Notes: a model not told the origin generated them from the sequence alone. DNA of 64,000 nt from Allopusillimonas soli (GCF_004153445.1 NZ_SDQC01000005.1:265124-329123); one strand, 5' to 3'; positions 7,872 to 17,164 are shown, counted from the stretch's first letter. Numbers and translations: made by a program.

Positions 7872-8624
7872 ATGAGCTCATCCCCAAATCGCCGACGCCT
7901 GGTCATAGGCAACTGGAAAATGCACGGCACCCAGGCCGGCAATGCCACGCTGCTCGACGGCCTGCGCTCTGGCGCGAGCATGGCGGACGACCGCGACGTG
8001 GCCGTCTGCGTACCCTTCCCCTATATCCCCCAGGCCAGTACCCTGCTTCAGGGCAGCGGCATCACCTGGGGCGCGCAAGATGTCAGCATGCATGCCCAAG
8101 GCGCCTATACTGGCGAGGTATCGGCGGCCATGCTGGCAGACTTCGCCTGCAAACTGGTGCTCGTGGGGCATTCCGAGCGCCGCAGCATGCATGGCGAAAG
8201 CGACAAGCTCGTCGCGGACAAGGCAGTGGCGGCGCTGGGAGCGGGGATCACACCCGTCATCTGCGTCGGGGAAACACTCGAGGAACAACAGGCCGGGCAG
8301 ACCAAGGATATCATCGCGCGCCAGCTGGCGCCGGTTCTTGCGCTGGGTGCGCAAAAGCTCGCGCACGTGGTGCTTGCCTATGAGCCCGTGTGGGCCATCG
8401 GCACGGGCCTGAGCGCCACGCCCGAGCAGGCTCAGGAGGTTCATGCTTTCATCCGCGACCGCCTTGCCGGTCAAGGATCCGCGCACGTGCGCATCCTGTA
8501 TGGCGGCAGCGTCAAGCCCGACAACGCCGCCAGCCTCTTCGCCATGCCCGATATCGACGGCGCGCTCGTGGGTGGCGCCTCGCTCAAGGCACAGGATTTC
8601 TTACATATCGCAGCGGCCGCCTAG
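7872..8624 (+). CDS. tpiA: Triosephosphate isomerase
   Basis: A 250-residue TIM barrel that interconverts dihydroxyacetone phosphate and glyceraldehyde 3-phosphate. Seen: GNWKMHG with the catalytic Lys near residue 17, VGHSERR with the catalytic His near residue 100, the signature AYEPVWAIGTG with the catalytic Glu near residue 174, and the phosphate-binding YGGSV. Full family length. secG follows after 16 bases, a pairing common in beta-proteobacteria (tpiA-secG). Confidence 0.97.
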   Translation: MSSSPNRRRLVIGNWKMHGTQAGNATLLDGLRSGASMADDRDVAVCVPFPYIPQASTLLQGSGITWGAQDVSMHAQGAYTGEVSAAMLADFACKLVLVGHSERRSMHGESDKLVADKAVAALGAGITPVICVGETLEEQQAGQTKDIIARQLAPVLALGAQKLAHVVLAYEPVWAIGTGLSATPEQAQEVHAFIRDRLAGQGSAHVRILYGGSVKPDNAASLFAMPDIDGALVGGASLKAQDFLHIAAAA

Positions 8625-8640
8625 GCCCGGAGTTCTCTAC

Positions 8641-9213
8641 ATGCATTGGTTGTCATCCGTACTACTGGCGATCCAGGTCATATCGTCACTGAGCATCATC
8701 GTGCTGGTCCTGCTTCAGCAAGGCAAAGGCGCCGACATGGGCTCATCCTTCGGCAGCGGCTCAGCTGGCAGCGTATTCGGCGCCAGCGGCGCGGCCAACT
8801 TCCTCTCGCGCACCACCAAATGGGCCGCCATCATCTTCTTCGTGTCCACGGGCGGCCTGGCCTACATCGCACACCATCCCGCCAGCAAGGCCAAAGTAGA
8901 AAGCGGCGTCATGCAGGGCTACGAAGCGCCCGCCGTGCCAAGCACCGGCTCCGAGGTACCTGGCGGCGCCAACACAGGCGCATCGGTACCGTCCGCGCCG
9001 GCGCCTCAGGCGGCCCAGCCCCAGAGCGATGCCGCTCCCGCCGAGGGCGCCTCCGCAAACCCGGCCGGCAGCGTACCGGATGCCGCATCTACCAGCGCCC
9101 CGGCAACGGCGCCTTCCGCATCCGCGTCAACCGATACGGCCCCCGCTAACGCCGCAGCGGCCGACGGCGCAGGCTCGGAGTCCGACGCGTCAGGCTCCGA
9201 ACCGAAACAGTAG
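8641..9213 (+). CDS. secG: Preprotein translocase subunit SecG with long Ala/Pro/Ser tail
   Basis: 190 residues; SecG is the small two-helix partner of SecY/SecE in the inner-membrane translocon. Seen: TM1 (LLAIQVISSLSIIVLVLLQ), the conserved LQQGKGADMGSSFG followed by SAGSVFGASGAANFLSRTT, and TM2 (AAIIFFVSTGGLAYI). After about residue 80 comes a roughly 110-residue acidic, Ala/Pro/Ser-rich tail that E. coli SecG (110 aa in total) lacks. The ATG at 8641 matches the family start; an upstream in-frame extension lies in tpiA. Confidence 0.93.
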   Translation: MHWLSSVLLAIQVISSLSIIVLVLLQQGKGADMGSSFGSGSAGSVFGASGAANFLSRTTKWAAIIFFVSTGGLAYIAHHPASKAKVESGVMQGYEAPAVPSTGSEVPGGANTGASVPSAPAPQAAQPQSDAAPAEGASANPAGSVPDAASTSAPATAPSASASTDTAPANAAAADGAGSESDASGSEPKQ

Positions 9214-9229
9214 CGTCTCTCCCATTTTG

Positions 9230-9280
9230 GCCCCTGCCTGAATGCCTCCCGGGAAACGGCATCGCAGGCAGATCAGGGGC
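9230..9280 (+). terminator. Nested stem-loop after secG
   Basis: GCCCCTG...CAGGGGC outside, CTGCCTG-like pairs inside, in the gap between secG and tRNA-Leu. No T-run follows, so it may be a weak or Rho-dependent terminator or an mRNA 3' end structure. Confidence 0.4.
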
Positions 9281-9324
9281 ATCAGCAACCGCCGGCAATT
9301 CATGCTAGAATTGCCGTCTTTCAA

Positions 9325-9409
9325 GCCGACGTGGTGGAATTGGTAGACACGCTATCTTGAGGGGGTAGTGGCGAAAGCCGTGCGAGTTCGATTCTCGCCG
9401 TCGGCACCA
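9325..9409 (+). tRNA. tRNA-Leu(GAG)
   Basis: 85 nt with encoded CCA. Acceptor stem GCCGACG/CGTCGGC, anticodon stem CTATC/GGTAG, loop TTGAGGG giving anticodon GAG, and a long variable arm TGGCGAAAGCC(G), as in class II tRNAs. A TAGAAT about 14 bases upstream could be the -10. A strong terminator follows. Confidence 0.95.
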
Positions 9410-9422
9410 GCTTGGAATAGAT

Positions 9423-9462
9423 AAAAGCCTATAGATCATTGATTTATAGGCTTTTTTATTTT
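9423..9462 (+). terminator. Rho-independent terminator of tRNA-Leu(GAG)
   Basis: AAGCCTATA...TATAGGCTT stem followed by TTTTATTTT, starting 14 bases after the tRNA CCA end. Confidence 0.9.
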
Positions 9463-9614
9463 CGTGTAGATAAATTCTGCGCAAAGCTGGTGCCCCGGCG
9501 TCTTAATGCAACAGGTGTATAGTGCTGAAGTCCCGGCTTTCGATCAGGAAGCGTCAACCCGCCGCACAGGTGTCGCAAACATATCGCATGCCGTGATTCA
9601 ACTGTGGAGTCGAA

Positions 9615-10517
9615 GTGAAAGCTGGTGATACCGATCGCGGGGCACTCGTCCTGATGTTCCTGACCGTAGTGCTCTGGGCGTTCAGCTGGATAGCCATGAA
9701 AACGCTTGCGACCCTCATCGGCCCCTTCACCCTGGTCATGGTGCGCTATGCCATCGCCTTCGTGGTATTGCTCATCATCATGGTCGCTACCGGGCGCTCG
9801 CTGAAGCTGCCGCCGCTGTGGTTGATGCTTGGCATAGCCGTTTTCCAGACAGTCGCCTTCCAGTGCCTCTGTCAGCTTGCTCTGCAAACGGGCGGTGCCG
9901 GCCATGTCGTCATGCTGGCCTACACCATGCCATTCTGGGTCGTTGTATTCGCATGGCCCATGCTGGGCGAGCGGCCCACAGGCCGGCATATCACGGGCTT
10001 CGCGCTGGCAGGCGCAGGGCTCATCGGCATTATCGCACCCTGGGAGGGGCTGGGCACGATCACGGGGTCTTTGCTCGCCCTGCTGGGCGGTGCATCATGG
10101 GGGCTGGGCGCGGTCCTGTCCAAGATCATGTTCCGGCGGCATGCGCCGGAGGTCATGAATCTGGCTGTCTGGCAGATGCTGCTGGGCGTCGTCCTGACCT
10201 GGCCGCTCACCCGTATCTTTCCGCAGCAGGACATTGTATGGGGGCCAACCCTGTACTGGGGCCTGGCCTACATGGGCATCATGGCTTCCGCATTGGGATG
10301 GTGGCTCTGGTTATCGGTTATCAAACGCGTCAGCGCAACCGCAGCCGGTATGTCCAGCTTGGGCGTGCCCGTGCTGACCATCGTCTTCGCGTGGCTGCTG
10401 CTGCATGAGCGACCCACCAGCTGGGAGCTGGCAGGCGTGGTCATGATCATGGCCGGACTCGTGGTCGTGACGCTTGCCGGCGGAAAGCCAGCCGCCAGCC
10501 CGGCCAAAACACGCTAG
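9615..10517 (+). CDS. EamA/DMT-family transporter (drug/metabolite exporter)
   Basis: A 300-residue inner-membrane protein with two EamA repeats and about ten membrane helices. Seen: the first repeat with LWAFSWIAMKTL, the boundary FxLVMVRYAIAF, the second repeat with GGASWGLGAVLSKIMFRR and a terminal LLLHERPTSWELAGVVMIMAGL, typical of the family. The start is GTG with GGAG nine bases upstream. Substrates of this family range over amino acids, nucleotides and drugs and cannot be read from sequence. Confidence 0.9.
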   Translation: MKAGDTDRGALVLMFLTVVLWAFSWIAMKTLATLIGPFTLVMVRYAIAFVVLLIIMVATGRSLKLPPLWLMLGIAVFQTVAFQCLCQLALQTGGAGHVVMLAYTMPFWVVVFAWPMLGERPTGRHITGFALAGAGLIGIIAPWEGLGTITGSLLALLGGASWGLGAVLSKIMFRRHAPEVMNLAVWQMLLGVVLTWPLTRIFPQQDIVWGPTLYWGLAYMGIMASALGWWLWLSVIKRVSATAAGMSSLGVPVLTIVFAWLLLHERPTSWELAGVVMIMAGLVVVTLAGGKPAASPAKTR

Positions 10518-10647
10518 CCGCCGGCAAATTCCGGCTGCGTCGGCGCCGCCGCCCCTACCCTGCCTCGACGGCAGCATCACTGGACGGCATGCGCGAAACC
10601 GCCATCCCACAGCACGGCACTGCGTCGCGCAAGATGGCGGTAATACC

Positions 10648-12627
10648 CTAGCGGGCTTTGGACAACTGGTCCAGAATAGCTGGATTCTCGAGCGTGGACG
10701 TATCCTGCGTGACGGGTTCACCCTTAGCCACCACACGCAGCAGACGCCGCATGATCTTGCCCGAGCGTGTCTTGGGCAGGTTTTCCCCAAAACGAATGTC
10801 CTTGGGCTTGGCAATGGGTCCGATTTCCTTGCCCACCCAATCACGCAATGTCTTGGCGATGGTTTCGGCTTCGCTGTCGTCGGGCAGGTTGCGGTTCAAT
10901 ACCACAAAGGCCACGATGGCTTCGCCCGTGGTGGCATCCGGTCGTCCAACCACTGCAGCCTCGGCCACCAGATCGTGCGCCACCAGGGCCGACTCGACCT
11001 CCATGGTGCCCAAGCGGTGACCAGACACATTGAGCACGTCATCGATACGGCCCATAATCCAGAAGTAGCCGTCGCTGTCGCGCTGAGCGCCGTCTCCTGC
11101 AAGATAGTAGCCCTTGAGTTCGGGTGGAAAGTAGCTTTTCTTGAAGCGGTCCGGATCGCCCCAGATGGTTCGTATCATGCCCGGCCAAGGGCGCTTCATG
11201 ACCAGAAAACCGCCCTTGCCCCGCTCGACTTCATCGCCCGCTTCGTCCACGATGGCCGCCTCGATACCCGGCAAAGGCAGCGTGCAGGAGCCCGGCTTGA
11301 GCGGCGTGACGCCTGGCAGCGGCGTGATCATATGCGCGCCGGTTTCGGTCTGCCACCATGTGTCCAGCACCGGGCAGCGCTCCCCACCCACATTGGTGTA
11401 GTACCACATCCAGGCCTCCGGGTTGATGGGTTCGCCGACCGAGCCAATAATGCGCAGGCTGGTGAGATCGTATTCACGCGGATGGCGTTCCGGCGTCGCT
11501 TCCGCCGCCTTGGTCAACGAGCGAATGGCGGTGGGGGCGGTATAGAAGATCGAGACCTTGTGCCGCTGTATCATGTCCCAGAAGCGCCCAACATCGGGAT
11601 AGGTCGGCACGCCTTCGAAAACAACCTGTGTCAGGCCCGCCGCGAGCGGCCCATAAGTGACATAAGTATGTCCGGTAACCCAGCCCACATCGGCTGTGCA
11701 CCAAAACACGTCGCTGTCCTTGGCGTCGAATGTCCATTTGACCGTCAACAAGGCCCACAGCAGGAAACCCGCGCAGGCGTGCTGTACGCCCTTGGGCTTG
11801 CCTGTGGAACCCGAGGTATAAAGAATGAATAGAGGATGCTCGGCATTGAGCTGCTCTGGCTCGCAGGTATCGGCCTGATTGCCGCATACATCGTGCATCC
11901 AGAGGTCCCGTCCATCCCGCCACTGCACCTGGCCGCCGGTTCTACGGTAAACAATGACATGGCGCACACCTTCGCATCCACCCATCTCCAGCGACTCGTC
12001 CACTGCGCTCTTAAGTGGAATGCTCCGGCCACCGCGCATTTGCTCGTCGGCCGTGATCACCAGCGTGGCGCCCACGTCCACCGTGCGCTCATGCAGACTC
12101 TTGGACGAGAATCCGCCGAAAACGACGGAATGGATGATGCCCAGCCGCGCGCAGGCCTGCATGGCCACCACCGCCTCTATGGACATGGGCATGTATATGA
12201 TGGCGCGCTCGCCCGCCTTGTATCCAAGCGCCTTGATGCCGTTGGCAAACTGGCAAACGCGAGCGTGGAGTTCCTTATAGGTGATCTGAGTGACCTTGCC
12301 GTCATCCGCCTCAAAGATAATGGCGGTTTTGTTGGCGGTGGGGGTGCCAAGATGTTTGTCCAGGCAGTTGGCTGACACGTTCAGTTCGCCATCTCCGAAC
12401 CAGCGGTAAAACGGCGCCTTGCCGTCATCCACAATCTGCGTGAACGGTTTATCCCACACAAGATGCTCGCGTGCGAGCTTTTCCCAGAATGCATCCGGAT
12501 TCTTGCGCGCATCCTCGCACATGGTCTGGTAGGCATCCATGCCGGAAATGGCTGCGCCCTTTACCAAGTTCGGAAACGGCGGAAATACGCGGTTTTCGAT
12601 CAAGACGGATTCGATTTCAGTAGACAT
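10648..12627 (-). CDS. acs: Acetyl-CoA synthetase (AMP-forming)
   Basis: 659 residues, the expected length. The enzyme activates acetate with ATP to acetyl-AMP and then acetyl-CoA. Seen: the adenylate loop [21 protein letters not shown] in the acetyl pocket, [31 protein letters not shown] (read across residues 525-555), and the C-terminal [11 protein letters not shown] whose Lys is the acetylation site in Salmonella Acs. Cytosolic; it lets the cell grow on or scavenge acetate. No partner gene is adjacent. Confidence 0.97.
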   Translation of the reverse strand: MSTEIESVLIENRVFPPFPNLVKGAAISGMDAYQTMCEDARKNPDAFWEKLAREHLVWDKPFTQIVDDGKAPFYRWFGDGELNVSANCLDKHLGTPTANKTAIIFEADDGKVTQITYKELHARVCQFANGIKALGYKAGERAIIYMPMSIEAVVAMQACARLGIIHSVVFGGFSSKSLHERTVDVGATLVITADEQMRGGRSIPLKSAVDESLEMGGCEGVRHVIVYRRTGGQVQWRDGRDLWMHDVCGNQADTCEPEQLNAEHPLFILYTSGSTGKPKGVQHACAGFLLWALLTVKWTFDAKDSDVFWCTADVGWVTGHTYVTYGPLAAGLTQVVFEGVPTYPDVGRFWDMIQRHKVSIFYTAPTAIRSLTKAAEATPERHPREYDLTSLRIIGSVGEPINPEAWMWYYTNVGGERCPVLDTWWQTETGAHMITPLPGVTPLKPGSCTLPLPGIEAAIVDEAGDEVERGKGGFLVMKRPWPGMIRTIWGDPDRFKKSYFPPELKGYYLAGDGAQRDSDGYFWIMGRIDDVLNVSGHRLGTMEVESALVAHDLVAEAAVVGRPDATTGEAIVAFVVLNRNLPDDSEAETIAKTLRDWVGKEIGPIAKPKDIRFGENLPKTRSGKIMRRLLRVVAKGEPVTQDTSTLENPAILDQLSKAR

Positions 12628-12774
12628 GTTGATTTGGCTCCTTGCTGTGTATTTGTTCGATTTATCGGCTCACCGTAGCGCGCGAGGCTTACTTCAGCCT
12701 GACAAATGCGGGCGCGTGCGCCCAATCGTTCGCACACGGCCGATGCGGCAGCACATCATCGACCTGCTGCCCAA

Positions 12775-14064
12775 CTAGACAGCGATAGTATCGCGCACAC
12801 GGACGCCTCGGGCAAAATCGAGCCGGCTCAGAACGATAAGGGCGGCCACAAAGAACAGCCCGGTGCAAAGCAAGGCCATGCGATGATTTCCGCCCGTCAA
12901 CCAGCTGACCAGGCCGTAGAACAGCGGTCCCACCACGGATGCCAACTGCGTTGCAAATGTCCAGAGAGAATAAAATTCGGCCAAACGCGCGCTCGGCGCC
13001 AACGCGCCCACCATGGCGCGGCCCGCGCTTTGGCTGGTGCCCATGCAAAGCCCCGCCACCATGGCGGCAACCCAGAACATGGCAGCCGAGACGGCTTGGC
13101 TGGCCAGCAGGACCATGACCATCCACCCGCACAACGTGATGGTCAGCGCGCGCTTGTGGCCGATGCGGTCCTGAATGAAGCCAAACAGAAAAGCGCCTAT
13201 CGCCGCTGCGATATTGACAACGAATATCAGCACCATGGTCTGGGCGATGGTAAAGCCCATGGCCTGGGTGGCATAGACGGATGACAGGGTAATCACCACC
13301 GAAATACCGGCCTGATAACAGGTGCAGCACATTAGCAGGCGGCGGAAATCCGGAAAATTGTCGCGAGTGTCGCGCCACCCCGACGCCAGGCGTACCAGCA
13401 TTTTCTCCACTGGCCTTGCGCTCGGCGGCGTGCGCTCACGCAGGAACAGAAAGGACGGCAACGCTGCTATCGCAAAGATGGCTGCGGTCAGCAGCATGAC
13501 CCACGCCACAGCCTGGTGCGTCTGCAAGCCACGTCCAGTTGCGTAGTTGACCAGGGCAATGGACAGCCCAAGCGTAAGCATGCCGCCCACATAGCCGAAA
13601 CTCCATCCCCAGCCCGACACGCGTCCAAGCGCCTCCCGGCGGGCGATCTCGGGCAGAAAGGCGGCAACGGAAGATTCGCCCACGCTATAACAGTAGTTGG
13701 ACACGGCGACAAAGACCAGACCCCACAGAATGTCTCCCGGCCGGGTCAGGCCCAGCAGCGCCGTGGCGATAACACAGCCCACAGTGCTGGTAAACAGCAG
13801 GCGGCGCTTGGCAGCGCGCGCGTCGGCGCGCGCACCCAGGGAGGGCATGGTCAACATGACCAAAAGATAGGACAGCGAGAGCGCACAGGTCAGCGCCAAG
13901 GTGCCCCAGCTTCGCCCCGCCGCCACCGAGCCCACGAAGTAGGCACTGAACACCGTGGTAAGCACCACGGTGGTATAGCCCGAATTGGCGAAGTCATACA
14001 TCGCCCAGCTCCAGGCTTCGCGGGGCGATACGCCTGGATTCAGGGCCTGGCGAAACAAGCTCAC
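12775..14064 (-). CDS. MFS transporter, UMF1/Atg22-like family
   Basis: 429 residues with about twelve membrane helices. Seen: the N-terminal SWAMYDFANSGYTTVV that marks the UMF1 (Atg22-like) branch, a cytoplasmic GARADARAAKRR loop between helices 2 and 3, and a second half beginning near residue 240. Its ATG overlaps the stop of the GlcG/HbpS-like gene (ATGA), so the two are co-translated. Bacterial members have no well-defined substrate; none can be assigned here. Confidence 0.88.
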   Translation of the reverse strand: MSLFRQALNPGVSPREAWSWAMYDFANSGYTTVVLTTVFSAYFVGSVAAGRSWGTLALTCALSLSYLLVMLTMPSLGARADARAAKRRLLFTSTVGCVIATALLGLTRPGDILWGLVFVAVSNYCYSVGESSVAAFLPEIARREALGRVSGWGWSFGYVGGMLTLGLSIALVNYATGRGLQTHQAVAWVMLLTAAIFAIAALPSFLFLRERTPPSARPVEKMLVRLASGWRDTRDNFPDFRRLLMCCTCYQAGISVVITLSSVYATQAMGFTIAQTMVLIFVVNIAAAIGAFLFGFIQDRIGHKRALTITLCGWMVMVLLASQAVSAAMFWVAAMVAGLCMGTSQSAGRAMVGALAPSARLAEFYSLWTFATQLASVVGPLFYGLVSWLTGGNHRMALLCTGLFFVAALIVLSRLDFARGVRVRDTIAV

Positions 14065-14465
14065 AATTTCAGTGCCGCGATGCCCGCACGTGCAATTTCC
14101 ACGTCCTCGGTGGATTTGACTCCGGATACACCCACAGCGCCAATGACATGCCCATTGGCAATAATGGGTACCCCGCCCTCCAGGATGGCCTCGAGCGGCA
14201 CGGATAGAAATGCGGTACGGCCCTGATTGATGCTTTCTTCATAAAGGCGGGATTCGCGTCGGCCCAACGCAGCCGTGCGCGCCTTGCCCGGAGATATCTG
14301 CGCGGAAATCGGCGCCGCCCCATCAAGACGGGACAGACCCAGCAAATGCCCTCCATCATCCACCACGGAGATGGTGACGGCCCAGTTCCGGCCCTGGGCA
14401 TGTTGACGTGCTGCTGAGAGAATGGCATCGACATCGCTAGCGGTAAGTACGGGTTTGGTATCCAT
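14061..14465 (-). CDS. GlcG/HbpS-family protein
   Basis: 134 residues of the compact GlcG/HbpS (DUF336) fold. Seen: WAVTISVVDDGGHLLGLSRLDGA, the KARTAALGRRES helix, and the glycine-rich GGVPIIANGHVIGAVGVSG near the C-terminus, all diagnostic. Some members bind haem (HbpS), others sit beside glycolate, diol or sugar-acid genes without a known role. It overlaps the downstream MFS gene by four bases. No haem-binding residue can be claimed from sequence alone. Confidence 0.88.
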   Translation of the reverse strand: MDTKPVLTASDVDAILSAARQHAQGRNWAVTISVVDDGGHLLGLSRLDGAAPISAQISPGKARTAALGRRESRLYEESINQGRTAFLSVPLEAILEGGVPIIANGHVIGAVGVSGVKSTEDVEIARAGIAALKL

Positions 14466-14809
14466 TGCAGTCCTGCGTAAAAGTTATTGATTGACCGTCA
14501 AGAAGAGGCCGCCGGCCATGGATGAGGATAGCCATGCGGCGGCACTATAGACTAGCCTGCCCGCTGAATTGCGTAAAGGCGCGACCGTGCCGGCGCCGCG
14601 TCCTTCCCGCCAGTAACAAATTAGGGAGAGGAAAGTTCTTTACCTTCTCTTGACGTTTGGTTAAACTTTCCCGGTCCCTCAGTTTAATTTGCGTAAAACC
14701 GGCCTTTCGGGCACAGTTTGCGTCTAATTTTGTGGTTTTTAGTTGTTTTAATGCAACTTTCCACGTATTAGGCCAAAAGGCGGTTTTACCCAGACTCAAA
14801 CGAACGCTC
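14466..14809. other. AT-rich divergent intergenic region
   Basis: 344 bases between the GlcG/HbpS-like gene and the NlpC/P60 gene. From about 14,610 to 14,790 it is markedly richer in A+T than the surroundings, with TTGACG at 14,650 and two similar blocks ATTGCGTAAA (near 14,572) and ATTTGCGTAAAA (near 14,687). GTTGTTTTAATGCAAC near 14,740 can fold. It likely carries the promoter and a long leader of the plus-strand gene; no known RNA family is recognised. Confidence 0.5.
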
Positions 14810-15448
14810 ATGCCGCCACATCGAACACGACGCCTATCCCCGTACCTATTCATTCCCGATCAACTGTGGCGTAGTGCTCGATCACTGCTTATAGTCTCCA
14901 CGCTGGCACTCGCTGGCTGTGCCACTACTCAGGGCCCTCAGTTCGCAGATTCCTCTCCCAGCCGTCTGGCTCGCGACACCTACCTCTCAAAAACGCAATC
15001 CGACCCGCTTGGCGCCTACCTCTCCCGCCAGGCACTCAGCTATCCCGCCGCGCCATCCGCCCAAATCGGACGCGACTCTCTTGTTGCCACGGCACTCAGC
15101 CTGCTCGGCACCAAGTACCGCTATGGCGGCGAGGCGCCCAGCACCGGCTTCGACTGTAGCGGCCTGGTCATATACGCCGCCGAAAAATCCCTGGGGTTGA
15201 AATTGCCCCGCCGTGCCCGCGATATCGCGCATAAGGGCAAGGCGGTCAAGCGCACAGAACTCAAGCGCGGCGACCTGGTCTTCTTCAACACACTGGGTCA
15301 CCGGTACTCGCATGTCGGCATTTATCTGGGCAACCAGAAGTTCGTGCATGCGCCACGCACCGGCTCCGTCGTGCGCATCGAGGACATGGATGTGTCGTAC
15401 TGGAGAAAGCGCTATAACGGCGCGCGTCGCTTGGCTGCCATTAACTAG
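14810..15448 (+). CDS. NlpC/P60-family (C40) lipoprotein peptidase
   Basis: 212 residues. Seen: a positively charged N-terminus, hydrophobic stretch and lipobox LALAGC at residues 32-37, then an NlpC/P60 domain with catalytic Cys in FDCSGLVIYAA, catalytic His in RYSHVGIYLG and the third polar residue in FVHAPRTG. Such enzymes cut D-Glu-diaminopimelate bonds or the peptide crosslinks of murein at the outer membrane/periplasm. The ATG at 14810 was chosen because the lipoprotein signal starts there; the open frame continues upstream. E. coli Spr (MepS) is the closest analogue by architecture. Confidence 0.9.
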   Translation: MPPHRTRRLSPYLFIPDQLWRSARSLLIVSTLALAGCATTQGPQFADSSPSRLARDTYLSKTQSDPLGAYLSRQALSYPAAPSAQIGRDSLVATALSLLGTKYRYGGEAPSTGFDCSGLVIYAAEKSLGLKLPRRARDIAHKGKAVKRTELKRGDLVFFNTLGHRYSHVGIYLGNQKFVHAPRTGSVVRIEDMDVSYWRKRYNGARRLAAIN

Positions 15449-15471
15449 CCCTTGGGTTCGCCCCGTAAAGC

Positions 15472-15506
15472 AAAAATGGCTGAAGCATGTGCTTCAGCCA
15501 TTTTTT
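15472..15506. terminator. Bidirectional Rho-independent terminator
   Basis: A perfect stem AAAAATGGCTGAAGC/GCTTCAGCCATTTTT with a four-base loop, A-run on one side and T-run on the other. It lies between the convergent NlpC/P60 and DUF2325 genes and can serve both. Confidence 0.93.
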
Positions 15507-15525
15507 GTACAGCAACGTAATGGTT

Positions 15526-15927
15526 TCAGCCATTCATGCGTACCCGAGGCGAGCCTCCCTGTCGTTTTCCATTGGCCCTGTAGTTGAGTGGCTGAGCCGC
15601 CGCCTCGTTGGCAACCGGACAAGTTTCACAGTACCCGCATTGATTAAGCGCCTGCTTCATGCTGCATACCGAGCGGCGGCAGGCCAGCACGCGAATGCCG
15701 GCGCGCTGTGCCGCGGCGCGGAAGGTTTTCATGACATTGTGGCCAAGAAAATCGGTGAGAAGAATAAGGAGCTCTGTGCCTGACGGCAACTGCAGCGTCT
15801 TTTTTTGATGAGAAGGATCGCGTCCGCTGATATGGTGGCGTATAGCGATGTTGTGTCCCTTTAGCAACTCGGGAATGTTGCCGAGCCGATCGGCACCGAC
15901 CACCACTGCGCTGACAAGTTGAGACAT
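15526..15927 (-). CDS. DUF2325 domain protein, probably iron-regulated
   Basis: 133 residues. Seen: a Rossmann-like beginning VSAVVVGADRLGNIPELL, the segment LPSGTELLILLTDFLGHNVMKTFRAAAQ, and a cysteine cluster CRRSVCSMKQALNQCGYCETC near residues 87-107 (four to five Cys) that could bind a metal or cluster. The family (DUF2325) has no established function. I chose the ATG at 15927, with GGAG eight bases upstream, over a TTG six codons earlier. A Fur-box-like sequence lies 33 bases before the start. Confidence 0.82.
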   Translation of the reverse strand: MSQLVSAVVVGADRLGNIPELLKGHNIAIRHHISGRDPSHQKKTLQLPSGTELLILLTDFLGHNVMKTFRAAAQRAGIRVLACRRSVCSMKQALNQCGYCETCPVANEAAAQPLNYRANGKRQGGSPRVRMNG

Positions 15928-15959
15928 GGGAAGACTCCGGAACAAGAAAGTCTGGTAAC

Positions 15960-15978
15960 GATAATCATTCTTATTTCC
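15960..15978 (-). promoter_or_regulatory. Fur-box-like operator upstream of the DUF2325 gene
   Basis: GATAATCATTCTTATTTCC (plus strand) matches 14 of 19 positions of the consensus Fur box when read on the minus strand, including the end ATNATTATC. Placed where the promoter of the minus-strand gene should be. Predicts repression by Fur with iron. Confidence 0.65.
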
Positions 15979-16006
15979 ATTGTCAACGGGGCAACGCTGT
16001 AAAACT

Positions 16007-16993
16007 TCATTTCCCTCCGGAAACCAGGGGCGGAGACGCCAATCCGTCGGCCCTGGGCGACTCGTCTATCGCCTTTTGGACGACCTCTCGGGTGAGTTCG
16101 GGAGCAAGCATCTCGAGCAGGACGTAGACGTAATCACGCAGAAAGACACCCGACTTGACGGCGACATTGGTGACATGGGTGCCGAACAGATGGCCCGCCG
16201 GCAGGCCCACCAGTCCCTTATCGCGGCGAGGATCAAAAGCCATACCGGCAATGATGCCTATGCCCATGCCCACGTCGACATAAGTCTTGATGACATCGGC
16301 ATCAATGGCTTCCAGCACAATATTAGGCACGACATCGTGAGACGCAAAGACCTCGTCTATAGTGCGGCGCCCGGAAAACGCGTGGTCATAGGTGACGATG
16401 GGGTACTGTGCCAGCCGCGCCAGGCTCAGGTCGCGCGCCTGACTCGAGGTGAGTTCCGCAAGCGGATGATCAGGTCGCACGACGATAACGTGCTCCCATG
16501 AGTACACCGGCAGGGCGGCCAGCCCAGGCGTGGTGGAGAGTGTTTCCGTGGCAATGGCGACGTCTGCCTGCTCATGCAGCACCATGCGCGCCAAGTGAGG
16601 CGGGTTCCCTTCCGCCAGCGACAGACGCACCTTGGGAAAGCGCTCGAGAAACGGCGGTATGACGCGCGGCAGAATATAGCGCGCCTGGGCATGGGTGCAG
16701 GCGATGACGAGCCCTCCTTCGTCCCGGCGGGCAAATTCGTCGCTGACTTTCTTGAGATTATCGACTTCGCGCATGATGCGGTCGATGACCTGGGCAACTG
16801 ACTGACCGGGCTTGGTCAGCCCCTTGATACGTTTACCGTGGCGTTCGAATATCTTGATGCCGAGTTCGTCCTCGAACTCGATAATGGCCTTGGAGACGCC
16901 GGGTTGTGAAGTAAACAGCGCCCGCGCTGCCTCTGTTAGATTGAAATTACGGCGTATCGTTTCGCGCACGAAGCGAAATTGCTGGAGATTCAT
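16007..16993 (-). CDS. cysB: CysB/Cbl-type LysR regulator
   Basis: 328 residues. Seen: the CysB-like opening MNLQQFRFVRETIRRNFNLT, the helix-turn-helix LTEAARALFTSQPGVSKAI at residues 19-37, then LGIKIFERHGKRIKGLT and THAQARYILP, both typical of CysB/Cbl rather than other LysR proteins. It would bind sulfate-starvation signals (O- or N-acetylserine, APS) and activate sulfur-assimilation genes. None of those genes is adjacent. I chose the start that matches the CysB N-terminus; a Met nine codons earlier has no ribosome-binding site. Confidence 0.88.
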   Translation of the reverse strand: MNLQQFRFVRETIRRNFNLTEAARALFTSQPGVSKAIIEFEDELGIKIFERHGKRIKGLTKPGQSVAQVIDRIMREVDNLKKVSDEFARRDEGGLVIACTHAQARYILPRVIPPFLERFPKVRLSLAEGNPPHLARMVLHEQADVAIATETLSTTPGLAALPVYSWEHVIVVRPDHPLAELTSSQARDLSLARLAQYPIVTYDHAFSGRRTIDEVFASHDVVPNIVLEAIDADVIKTYVDVGMGIGIIAGMAFDPRRDKGLVGLPAGHLFGTHVTNVAVKSGVFLRDYVYVLLEMLAPELTREVVQKAIDESPRADGLASPPLVSGGK

Positions 16994-17121
16994 ATGTGAT
17001 GGCCTATTTTGATCAGCCATTATATGGAATATAGAAACAAGTTTATATCAATTCTAGTTATTAGTTTACGCCTGGGAAACACGGCGCGCTCGCCCCCGGT
17101 TCGTGCCCACATGCAGGACGG

Positions 17122-17164
17122 AAAAAAATAAAAGACCCGAGTCCGGCAAAACGCCAGACCCGGG
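17122..17164 (-). terminator. Rho-independent terminator of the mmsA transcript
   Basis: On the minus strand CCCGGGTCTGGC-GTTTT-GCCGGACTCGGG pairs over 12 positions with two G-U pairs and is followed by TCTTTTATTTTTTT. It lies 80 bases after the mmsA stop. Confidence 0.88.

Noticed and set aside
10474..11832. 452-residue open frame opposite acs
   Set aside because: Antisense to acetyl-CoA synthetase with no recognisable motif; the acs reading is full length and conserved.
15449..15525. Small RNA between the convergent NlpC/P60 and DUF2325 genes
   Set aside because: The sequence is explained by the shared terminator; no promoter seen.
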